Assembly: GCA_050117315.1 (NCBI GenBank)
Contig: JASFMY010000194.1
Coordinates: 1 to 7,319 of the forward strand
DNA from: JANQIV01 sp050117315
Lineage (GTDB): Bacteria > Bacteroidota > Ignavibacteria > Ignavibacteriales > Melioribacteraceae
DNA: 7,319 nucleotides
Direction: 5' to 3'
Part shown: positions 1 to 5,776 of the stretch, in pieces
Layout of the letters: each line of letters opens with the position of its first letter
How positions within the stretch are numbered: the first letter of the stretch is position 1
Notes under the pieces: generated by a model
What the model saw: only the letters and a program-made list of their open reading frames with translations
The model's database searches: none
Told to the model about the DNA's origin: nothing
Program-made: the position numbers and the translations under genes

Positions 1-56
1 TTTCTGTGGTAGTGCTTTAACTCTGCCTTTTCTATATTGGTTAACTCGATTTTCAT
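1..56 (-). CDS. N-terminal fragment of a probable IS630-type transposase (runs off the window)
   Basis: Reading leftwards from an ATG at 56-54, 18 full codons remain before the window edge, giving MKIELTNIEKAELKHYHR. This resembles the opening of IS630/Tc1-mariner-like transposases, where a short LT..EK.ELK..HR(K) segment precedes the helix-turn-helix region. Only the first 18 residues are visible, so neither the HTH nor the DDE catalytic triad can be checked. Context supports the call: the toxin gene just upstream is cut off at a TA dinucleotide about 50 bp before this start, and IS630 elements insert at TA. No good SD is seen ahead of the ATG (the preceding bases are GTTTGTTAGA). It could instead be an unrelated small gene. 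The identification rests on a short resemblance plus context. Confidence 0.42.
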   Translation of the reverse strand, partial: MKIELTNIEKAELKHYHR

Positions 57-104
57 TCTAACAAACTTAACCTTTTTCTATCTCTTTAAACAGTCCCAAA
101 CTTA
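1..104 (-). mobile_element. Putative end of an IS630-like insertion sequence, partial
   Basis: On the minus strand, the toxin reading frame holds up to the residues DPKK encoded just before position 105, then loses all resemblance to the YoeB/Txe family. The break falls at a TA dinucleotide (104-103). It is followed by AGTTTGGGACTGTTTAAAG, a plausible terminal sequence, and a transposase-like start codon about 47 bp further in. IS630 elements duplicate a TA target and carry the transposase start close to one end, so the geometry fits. The other end and its matching inverted repeat lie outside the window, so the boundary is inferred and not demonstrated. Confidence 0.38.
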
Positions 105-221
105 ATTTTTTTTTCGGATCGTGTATAATATTCTGCAGAGATTCTTATGAAGAACAGAATCTTTGTTTCTTAATTCTTCATATTTTTCCCAGGTTCGGCC
201 CTCAAATATTATTGATCTCAT
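104..221 (-). pseudogene. yoeB: YoeB/Txe-type mRNA interferase toxin, truncated and frame-disrupted
   Basis: Translation from the ATG at 221-219 gives MRSIIFEGRTWEKYEELRNK and continues to LHKNLCRIL. This matches the N-terminal third of the YoeB/Txe family (RelE superfamily ribosome-dependent mRNA endonucleases), including the F..WE.Y....N..L.K....I pattern. After about residue 32 the frame fails: the open frame ends as YTIRKKN and stop, while the family-like continuation IHDPKK lies in another frame. This implies loss of one base, or one plus a multiple of three. The sequence then leaves the family at the position where homologs continue with G-x-G-x-P-E and H-N-L-S-G. The catalytic Glu, Arg and C-terminal His-Tyr of YoeB are therefore absent and the protein should be inactive. 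The start overlaps the antitoxin 3' end by 20 bp, the usual operon arrangement. An ATG further upstream in the same frame (284) lies inside the antitoxin and is unlikely to be used. Confidence 0.72.
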
Positions 222-473
222 TAAGTTGTTCTTCGGTTGGTTTATAACCTTTACCACTATTGTAAGTTTGCTGTGATTCTGCAATCTGGCTTATAAGAGA
301 ATGGTTTTGAAGAACATATAAGGTTTCTTGTTCCCTTTCCCAATCTTCAGCACTTACTACAATAAAATCTCTGCCTGCTCTCCTTTTAATCCGCAGAGGA
401 GTGTGATCGGAAATTGTTTTTTCAATAAACTTTTTAAGGTTTGCCGAAATTTATTTACCGATATTTCTTCCAT
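202..473 (-). pseudogene. yefM: YefM/Phd-family antitoxin with a one-base frameshift
   Basis: Starting at the ATG at 473-471, the product reads MEEISVNKFRQTLKS, the standard YefM/Phd DNA-binding start (IS...FRQ.L). The frame then slips and stops near 360. Restoring one base in the T run at 427-429 (minus strand AGTTTATTG) reopens a full 90-residue antitoxin. It continues FIEKTISDHTPLRIKRRAGR, then DFIVVSAEDWEREQETLYVL (about residues 36-55), and ends KPTEEQLNEINNI at a TGA (204-202). Length, the RRAG..F.V.S..D...EQETLYVL block and the C-terminal toxin-binding tail all match intact YefM proteins. In the family the N-terminal domain binds the operator and the C-terminal tail neutralises YoeB. 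As written, the gene would give only about 38 residues. A sequencing error in the homopolymer remains possible, but the partner toxin is also broken, which favours real decay. Confidence 0.78.
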
Positions 474-496
474 TTTTCACTCAATCTTTTATCAAA

Positions 497-517
497 ATGT
501 ACTCAATTATAGTACAT
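497..517. promoter_or_regulatory. Operator-like palindrome upstream of the yefM remnant
   Basis: ATGTACT, a 7-base spacer (CAATTAT) and AGTACAT form a perfect 7-bp inverted repeat, 23 bp upstream of the antitoxin ATG. The half-sites resemble the TGTACA hexamers known as the YefM-YoeB operator core in Escherichia coli. On the minus strand the spacer and arm also contain TATAAT, so a bound repressor would cover a possible -10 element. Its position and half-site sequence fit an autoregulatory operator. Binding is inferred from family knowledge. Confidence 0.55.
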
Positions 518-541
518 ATCACAAAGAAAATAATGAATAAA

Positions 542-565
542 AAAGGCTGCCTTATAGCAGCCTTT
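542..565 (-). terminator. Rho-independent terminator of the DUF3160 gene
   Basis: Perfect 9-bp inverted repeat AAAGGCTGC / GCAGCCTTT with a 6-base loop. Read on the minus strand, the GC-rich stem is followed by a T-rich run (CCTTTTTTATT). It sits 44 bp past the stop of the DUF3160 gene and ahead of the toxin-antitoxin operator, so it would insulate the two transcripts. There is no T run on the plus-strand side, so it serves minus-strand transcription only. Confidence 0.88.
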
Positions 566-608
566 CAACGAGATTTGCAGAGGTAAATATGCATCGCAAA
601 GAGGGTTG

Positions 609-3155
609 TTATTTAAGCAGATTCATTTTACCCACAAATCTCTCGGAACCTATTTTAAGCTCGTAAAGGTAAACTCCGCTGGACACTTTTCTACCTGCAT
701 CATTTTGCCCTTCCCACCTTGATAAATAATTCCCGGAAGGCAATTCCTTTTTAATAAGTGTCGCAACCTCTCTACCCTGGATATTATAAATCTTTAATTC
801 CGTAAAAGAATTTGACAAACTCTGCGGAACTGAAAAACTAATTATTGTTCCGTTGTTGAATGGGTTCGGGTAATTTCTTGCCAGAATAATTTTTTCGGGA
901 ACAGAATTATTCGAATTATCTTCTTCAACTGATGTTATAAGTTGAGCCCCTTGACCAAGTGAATTACCACTTGCATCGGCAAGGTAAATGTTAACCCAAT
1001 CCGGTCTTAAAGACATTTCAAGATATGTTTTTTCCCATTCACTGTCCGATATTCTTTCGAAATTTGTAGTTGTATATTCGTAGAGGCTATAGACAGGTCC
1101 TATGAAAGCAACCTCTTTACCTTCCGGCAAACTTGTTTTTATTACCGCCATGTCAATTGGTCCGGTGCCGGAGTGTTTAACCCACCCAACATAAGCACCG
1201 CTTGCATCTGTTGGTGCGGTGTGGTAATCTGCCACCAGGTAATCTTTTTTCAATAAACCATCGGTTGCTTCTCTTTCAAAGTACATATTAAAATACCAGC
1301 CGTCATAAACTCCCCCGCAAACTAATTGTTCAGAGAGCATTCTTTGCAAGAAATTTTTATCAGAATCCGAGAATGCTGTTCCGCTTAATTCTTTATCGGC
1401 AATGTTTGCAAGGGTATCACAGTATCCTCCAAAATTTTCAAAATAATTATTTATACTTGCTTCATCTATTCCAACATTATTTAATTTTTCTTTCATAACA
1501 TCTGCAAGTAGGCTCATACTTTCAAAAAACTGGGGTACAGGTTCAACATAGCTATATGGATATACACAAGTTACTCCCCCGGTATAAGATTGTTTAGCAT
1601 AAAGCAAATTATCATGACGGAGCTCAGTCCATGCGGCCAACTGGCCGTTCATTTTCTGCTGCCACCAGGCTGCGGTCTGCATAAATTCAGGCAGGTTGCT
1701 TTTATCACCGGGAGGATTTAAAGCCCGAATTGAATTAAGCCATGAGTTGTATATTGAAGAACTCCAGAATTCCTCATCGTGATTATCAATTAAATAACGC
1801 AGCGATGCGAGATTTGTTGAATATTTATATTTTTCAAGCTCAGTCTCCAAAAGCTGGGCTGCGGCATCGTTTCCCAAAGCAAAAAGCATATCAAGAGATG
1901 AAGGCAGCATTCGCCTTATAAAAACATTATTAAATTTAATTTTATCAAAGACTACGTTTGCAGTAACGTATGAGTCTATCACAAACCTTTGCCCGAACAA
2001 CAGGAATGCAGATGCCGGTTTAATTGAATCAGGTGTGCGCGGATCATTCATTAAAACCTGTGATAATATCATTTGCTCTGCATATGATTTTGAGGATAAA
2101 GTTGCCTGGAACTCCGCCACTGTGTCAGAATCATTTAATTCCGAGGCATCGCTGATGGTTAATTCGCCGGCTAGGCTTATTAAATTATTCAAGGTAACAT
2201 TATCCTGCTTGCCTACAAATGAAGAGACAATTTCTTCTATTTCATCATAATCGGATTTTATTCCTGCTGCATCTATTAGTTCATTTATTAAATACGACAT
2301 TACAATTTGCCGTTGAACATCTGCTGCAGTAGGCTTGTTTTCAGCGGTTTCCGGCGCTATTAAATAAAGCTCCATTTTCCCAAGCCAGATCATTGCTTGA
2401 AAATATTGTCCAAGCTGAGGATAATGCGAATCTTCGTAATGGCCTCTTATCTTAAACTGGCTGAAATCAAGTTTACGGGGAACTTCCGAAAAGAAAGGGA
2501 TTTCCTTGAGAGTTTCAGATTCTATATACCCAAGAAAATTATTAACAGTACTGGTGTTATCTTCAAAATAAGCCTGTGCAGACTGATCTAATATAATCCT
2601 GGGTACGGTTAAATAAACATCAACATCTTTCAGATAACCGATCATATCGGCATCGGATGAATACTTGCTTTCCAGGGCAGCAATTTGAGCGTAAGCTGAG
2701 TTTAATAGATTTTTTACTTTGTCAATCAGAATTGACAATTCAGTTTGTTTTAGAATTAAATCATACGATGAATGAAACGCATGAAGAACAGCATCGGATG
2801 ATACGTAGACAGGCAGGTCTTTGTGATAAATATCCAAAAACTGCTGCCCGAAAGTTTCCCCTTTTAATCTTTCCGTTACCATAAAACCATGCTGGTTCAA
2901 CAGTGTTTTTTCGTGATCTGTTAAACCGTATTTAATTTCAATTGAGTCGAGATATAAAGGATCCGAAATTACATTGTTTACTTTGTCTTTGAAATTTCCG
3001 GCCGGATACATGTTCAGCAACTCTTCATTCGACATGTTTTCATTGTTTTCAAGGAAAGTTTTATAAGCCTCTAATTTTGGATCTGTTTGCTGGGCAAACG
3101 AAAAGCACGCGAGCAAAATTAAAAAAATAAAGAATAGTACAAATTTTAAGTCCAC
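609..3155 (-). CDS. Secreted DUF3160-family protein with T9SS type A sorting domain
   Basis: An 848-residue exported protein. Residues 1-21 are a signal peptide (hydrophobic FVLFFIFLILLACFSFA, likely cut before QQTD). An LLAC sequence inside it looks slightly like a lipobox, but the AQQ cleavage site and the C-terminal tail favour ordinary Sec export. Residues 78-132 carry the DUF3160 hallmark: LTDHEKTLLNQHGF, then LPVYVSSDAVLHAFHSSYD. The family-type region continues to roughly residue 730, including a VADYHT segment and GWVKHSGTGPIDMAV. Residues 759-848 form a T9SS type A C-terminal domain (YPNPFNNGT, LKIYNIQGREV, SSGVYLYEL, final KMNLLK), which directs transport across the outer membrane and surface attachment or release. 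The biochemical function of DUF3160 is not established to my knowledge. The start is GTG (3155-3153), chosen because a perfect AGGAGG lies 4 bases upstream and the signal peptide begins there. It is probably a single-gene transcript, with spacers on both sides and a terminator downstream. Confidence 0.9.
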   Translation of the reverse strand: MDLKFVLFFIFLILLACFSFAQQTDPKLEAYKTFLENNENMSNEELLNMYPAGNFKDKVNNVISDPLYLDSIEIKYGLTDHEKTLLNQHGFMVTERLKGETFGQQFLDIYHKDLPVYVSSDAVLHAFHSSYDLILKQTELSILIDKVKNLLNSAYAQIAALESKYSSDADMIGYLKDVDVYLTVPRIILDQSAQAYFEDNTSTVNNFLGYIESETLKEIPFFSEVPRKLDFSQFKIRGHYEDSHYPQLGQYFQAMIWLGKMELYLIAPETAENKPTAADVQRQIVMSYLINELIDAAGIKSDYDEIEEIVSSFVGKQDNVTLNNLISLAGELTISDASELNDSDTVAEFQATLSSKSYAEQMILSQVLMNDPRTPDSIKPASAFLLFGQRFVIDSYVTANVVFDKIKFNNVFIRRMLPSSLDMLFALGNDAAAQLLETELEKYKYSTNLASLRYLIDNHDEEFWSSSIYNSWLNSIRALNPPGDKSNLPEFMQTAAWWQQKMNGQLAAWTELRHDNLLYAKQSYTGGVTCVYPYSYVEPVPQFFESMSLLADVMKEKLNNVGIDEASINNYFENFGGYCDTLANIADKELSGTAFSDSDKNFLQRMLSEQLVCGGVYDGWYFNMYFEREATDGLLKKDYLVADYHTAPTDASGAYVGWVKHSGTGPIDMAVIKTSLPEGKEVAFIGPVYSLYEYTTTNFERISDSEWEKTYLEMSLRPDWVNIYLADASGNSLGQGAQLITSVEEDNSNNSVPEKIILARNYPNPFNNGTIISFSVPQSLSNSFTELKIYNIQGREVATLIKKELPSGNYLSRWEGQNDAGRKVSSGVYLYELKIGSERFVGKMNLLK

Positions 3156-3308
3156 TTTTCCTCCTGAAAATTATTTAAAATAATCCTTCAGATAATTACA
3201 AATAAGTACAAAACTTGTACCAGTAAAAGAGTTAATTTATTTGGGAAAAAAGAAACATTATTCGTCTTTAGTGCGAAAAATCTGCACAGCTATGAAATAT
3301 TTGCACAA
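3156..3308. other. Spacer upstream of the DUF3160 gene, with a short palindrome
   Basis: 153-bp AT-rich spacer that should carry the promoter of the DUF3160 gene. GTACAA-AAC-TTGTAC at 3206-3220 is a perfect 6-bp inverted repeat, 51 bp before the GTG start, and may be an operator. At its right edge TGCACAGCTAT (3283-3293) recurs as TGCACAACTAT (3302-3312), the second copy running into the end of the lipoprotein gene. I see no clear terminator for the lipoprotein gene. Confidence 0.4.
3160..3165 (-). promoter_or_regulatory. Strong Shine-Dalgarno AGGAGG deciding a GTG start
   Basis: AGGAGG followed by AAAA and GTG on the minus strand. This is the strongest SD in the window. It fixes the start of the DUF3160 gene at GTG 3155-3153, directly before the signal peptide. 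The next in-frame ATG (residue 41) would remove the signal peptide. Confidence 0.8.
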
Positions 3309-3917
3309 CTATCTTTTCTTAAAATATTTTCTTTTTAGTTCTTCAAAATGCTTTTTTGAAATTACACGGTAATGCGGGTTATAAATTTCAACAAATTCTT
3401 TGCTGTGATGGACTACGTATTTGTTTTCAGAAAGAAGACTGTCTATAAATGATTTATCTTTTTCATAGTTTTCAAATTTAATCCCAATTTCATCAATTAC
3501 CGACAAAACCTGATCCCATTCCTTTTTCCAGTCTTCTATGTTTGGTTTATCAATACTGTTTGCACTTTGAATAAAGCTGTTCAGGTACTCGTCTTTCGGA
3601 ATTATATTTTCTTTCACAAGCAAAAGATTCAGTCTTAAAAATTTATCATAATGCCCGAGCGGCTGGTAAATTATCGAATCATATTTTTCCGCCGTTTCCA
3701 ATTCGTAATTAATGTAATTTAGTGCAGACGAAGTATCTTTTATTAAATGCCCCGGTCCCCAATAACCTTGGAAGTAAGATTTGTATAAATCAATTAACCT
3801 TTCTTCCGGGTAGTATTTTAATTCATTCATTACCGCCGTTTCAATTTTGCGTTCATCTTTGATTGATGAATTACATCCGGCAATTAATAAAACCAATATT
3901 AAAATTGTGATCCTCAT
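3309..3917 (-). CDS. Small lipoprotein of unknown function
   Basis: A 202-residue protein beginning MRITILILVLLIAGC. This is a lipoprotein signal peptide with lipobox LIAGC and lipidated Cys at residue 15, so it should be anchored to a membrane facing the periplasm or the surface. The ATG at 3917 is preferred over a TTG at 3935 because AAGGAAG lies 3 bases ahead of it and it gives a compact signal peptide. The mature part is charged and mostly helical in character. Notable segments are GYWGPGHLI (51-59), LGHYDKFLRLNLLL (87-100), EDWKKEWDQVLSVID (128-142), VVHHS (168-172) and NPHYRVI (180-186). I recall similar hypothetical lipoproteins from Bacteroidota with the GPGHLI..T, W..EW and HHS...PHYR patterns, but I know no assigned function. 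It follows the nudC-like gene after 23 bp and is probably co-transcribed with it. Confidence 0.82.
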   Translation of the reverse strand: MRITILILVLLIAGCNSSIKDERKIETAVMNELKYYPEERLIDLYKSYFQGYWGPGHLIKDTSSALNYINYELETAEKYDSIIYQPLGHYDKFLRLNLLLVKENIIPKDEYLNSFIQSANSIDKPNIEDWKKEWDQVLSVIDEIGIKFENYEKDKSFIDSLLSENKYVVHHSKEFVEIYNPHYRVISKKHFEELKRKYFKKR

Positions 3918-3940
3918 TTTCTTCCTTGCTCTCAAACTAG

Positions 3941-4846
3941 TTATTTAATTTGTTCATTCTTCATCCATTCGCTGATTAACCTGAATGATATTGAAGAAGT
4001 ACGGGGCAGACTTATTTCTTTTGAATCTATCAAGCTGTTCAATTCACTTATTGAAAACCAGCGGCAATCTTCAAGTTCCTCTTTGTCTATATTTAATTCA
4101 GGTGAAACAGCTTCTGCAAAATAACCGAACATTAATGAAGCCGGGAAAGGCCAGGGATCGGAGTACTTGTATTGAATGTTTTTGAGTTTTAAACCGGTTT
4201 CTTCGAACACTTCTCTTTTTAATGCCGATTCAACCGACTCACCAAGTTCAACAAATCCCGCTATAGTTGAGTACATTCCCTTAGGCCATATTTTCTGTCT
4301 GCCCAACAAACACTTCTTCCCATAATAAATCAATGTAATAATTGACGGATTAATTCTCGGGAAATATTGTTTCTTACATTTTTCATTTATGCAGATTCTC
4401 GAAAATCCGCCTTCAATGGATTTTGTTCTGTTGCCGCAAATTCCGCAAAACTTTGTTTCGTTATGCCACAGCAATAGTGAGCGGCTTAAGCTTAATAATG
4501 AACAATCAAGCTTATTTAACAGCGGGGATATGTTAACAAGTTCTTTAAAGTCTATCACACTTGAAATCAAGTTCTGTTTTGTCTTTTCATCTACTTCAAA
4601 AGTGAAATAGAAACTATTGTTAAACTCTCCCAGAAAAACAAACTTCTCTTCGTTATAATCTTTATTCAACTCATCCTTTCTTAAATAACGGGCCTGATGA
4701 GGTTTGCCTAAACTCAATAAAACCTGAGATTCAAACATAGGAATGAATAAAGCGCGGTTTGAATTGAATATTTCAATTAACCAGTTTTTATTTTTTCTTT
4801 TGTTATTATGCCGGTTTAACCCGGCGGCATCAAAATAGCTGATAAT
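3941..4846 (-). CDS. nudC: NudC-type NAD(H)/ADP-ribose-family Nudix pyrophosphatase, probable ATT start
   Basis: Cytoplasmic Nudix hydrolase of the NudC type, which splits NADH (and in some species NAD-capped RNA) to a mononucleotide and AMP. Numbered from the ATT start (301 residues): N-terminal substrate-side domain 1-125; zinc ribbon with C134, C137, C152 and C157 (CGIC...CINEKC); QYFPRINP (160-167); complete Nudix box from G197 to G218 (GFVELGE...REVFEETG); then SDPWPFPAS (229-237), a close variant of the SQPWPFPxS motif that marks NudC. The first ATG (4738) would cut off an open in-frame stretch of 36 codons encoding YFDAAGLNRH and KNWL, which matches the usual NudC beginning (FD..GL.R...R....WL). 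The only near-cognate starts there are ATT (4846) and ATC. AAGGGGA sits 7 bases before the ATT. The gene starts one base after the acetyltransferase stop, so translational coupling is likely. It is followed after 23 bp by the small lipoprotein gene. Confidence 0.88.
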   Translation of the reverse strand: MISYFDAAGLNRHNNKRKNKNWLIEIFNSNRALFIPMFESQVLLSLGKPHQARYLRKDELNKDYNEEKFVFLGEFNNSFYFTFEVDEKTKQNLISSVIDFKELVNISPLLNKLDCSLLSLSRSLLLWHNETKFCGICGNRTKSIEGGFSRICINEKCKKQYFPRINPSIITLIYYGKKCLLGRQKIWPKGMYSTIAGFVELGESVESALKREVFEETGLKLKNIQYKYSDPWPFPASLMFGYFAEAVSPELNIDKEELEDCRWFSISELNSLIDSKEISLPRTSSISFRLISEWMKNEQIK

Positions 4847-4847
4847 T

Positions 4848-5603
4848 TTATAATCCCCTTTCTTTTAAAATATTTTTGAATCTTGTTTTGCTTATATAGT
4901 GGTCTGCTATGAGTTCTCCGTTCTGCAACATACCGTAAACACCATAACCGGACGGAGATGTTTTTGCTTCTTCGGAGTTTTCAATTTTCTTTACCTGTAA
5001 ATTCACATCATTAAATTTGGCAACCGTTTCTAATTCCGGGACCGACTTGGCAATCATGGGGCATTGATCCGCGTAAACCAAATTTAACCCCTTCAGTTTT
5101 TCCTGTTCTTTTTCCCATTCAATAAATTTAGGAAGCTTCCCTTTCTTTAGTTGCAATACCAACAACTCATACCTGTCTTTTGTATCAACTACTGTAAACC
5201 CGTTTTTCTCAAAAATCTTTTTACCCACCATCCAGGGTCCGTCGCTTGTTAACAAAGCTACTCCGAGTTTGCTTTTTTTCTTTGCGTCCTCAATGCAATC
5301 TTTAATCATCATTGTACCAAATCCTTTCCCGGATATTTTTGAATTAAGGATCCACAAACAGTGAATAAACAAGTATCCCTTTGCATCAACACTCCGCCAG
5401 CAGTGTTCACCATCAATGTATTCAAGAAACCCTGCAACTTTATTTTTTTCATTGCGGAGTTGTTTCATAATAAGCCCGTTTTTAAATTGGCTCATTGCCC
5501 ATTCAAGTTTAGGTAAATACCCGTCATGCTCGGGATTTTTAAGACATCCCAGTCCATATTCGTCAATGTTTGATTCGTCAACGGTAATAATCTTGTAGTT
5601 CAT
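4848..5603 (-). CDS. GNAT-family N-acetyltransferase with YoaP-like C-terminal domain
   Basis: A 251-residue cytoplasmic protein. The N-terminal part (about 1-150) is a GNAT acyl-CoA transferase fold. KISGKGFGTMMIKDCIEDAK (89-108) contains the G-x-G/A pyrophosphate-binding turn of motif A, and KKIFEKNGFTVVD (128-140) is the typical motif B region. After a charged linker (152-172) comes a C-terminal domain with YADQCPMI (177-184), ELETVAK and SPSGYGVYGMLQNGELIADHYISKTRFKNIL (217-246, its ends given here as SPSGYGVYG and TRFKNIL). This matches the YoaP-like domain that follows GNAT domains in a family of uncharacterised bacterial proteins. The acceptor substrate is unknown. The ATG at 5603 gives a family-like start (MNYKIITVDESNIDEYG), though the SD is weak. 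It leads the acetyltransferase-nudC-lipoprotein run. Confidence 0.82.
   Translation of the reverse strand: MNYKIITVDESNIDEYGLGCLKNPEHDGYLPKLEWAMSQFKNGLIMKQLRNEKNKVAGFLEYIDGEHCWRSVDAKGYLFIHCLWILNSKISGKGFGTMMIKDCIEDAKKKSKLGVALLTSDGPWMVGKKIFEKNGFTVVDTKDRYELLVLQLKKGKLPKFIEWEKEQEKLKGLNLVYADQCPMIAKSVPELETVAKFNDVNLQVKKIENSEEAKTSPSGYGVYGMLQNGELIADHYISKTRFKNILKERGL
4854..4860 (-). promoter_or_regulatory. Shine-Dalgarno AAGGGGA placing the nudC start at ATT
   Basis: AAGGGGA on the minus strand lies inside the last codons of the acetyltransferase gene, with 7 bases between it and ATT 4846-4844. The spacing is normal for initiation. No comparable SD precedes the ATG at 4738, where the upstream bases are CTTTATTCATTCCT. 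Confidence 0.5.
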
Positions 5604-5776
5604 ATTTGAATTCCATTTGCAAAAAATTCATTGAAATAAATATAGTAATTACATCTTTAAGAATATGACGAAGTTGAAGGAAAATAAGTTAAAGGATAGC
5701 TTGCCTTACAAAAAAGTTTCAAAGCGTTATAACTTCATTTTCTTCAAGCGTTTTTGTGAAATGAATATAAAAAGGA
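5604..5776. other. 173-bp spacer with no clear signal
   Basis: AT-rich spacer between the isoaspartate methyltransferase stop and the acetyltransferase start. It must hold the promoter for the acetyltransferase-nudC-lipoprotein run if that is independently transcribed. The minus strand has TATATTTA about 30 bp before the start, loosely like the Bacteroidota TAnnTTTG element, but no matching upstream TTTG box is clear. No convincing terminator hairpin is seen. Confidence 0.4.

Noticed and set aside
222..284. Upstream ATG at 284 in the toxin frame that would lengthen the toxin by 21 codons
   Set aside because: This stretch is the antitoxin C-terminus read in the wrong frame. YoeB-like similarity begins exactly at the ATG at 221.
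328..540. 70-codon plus-strand open frame
   Set aside because: It lies opposite the antitoxin remnant, shows no recognisable domain, and is explained as a shadow of that gene.
2035..2884. Several plus-strand open frames of 64-75 codons inside the DUF3160 gene
   Set aside because: They are antisense to a well-supported 848-residue protein and have no independent start signals or motifs.
3918..3935. TTG start at 3935 for the small lipoprotein
   Set aside because: The ATG at 3917 has AAGGAAG just upstream and yields a compact lipoprotein signal. The TTG has no SD.
4807..4830. GC-rich inverted repeat around GCCGG...CCGGC as a terminator after the acetyltransferase gene
   Set aside because: It lies inside the extended nudC coding region and has no T run after the stem in either direction.
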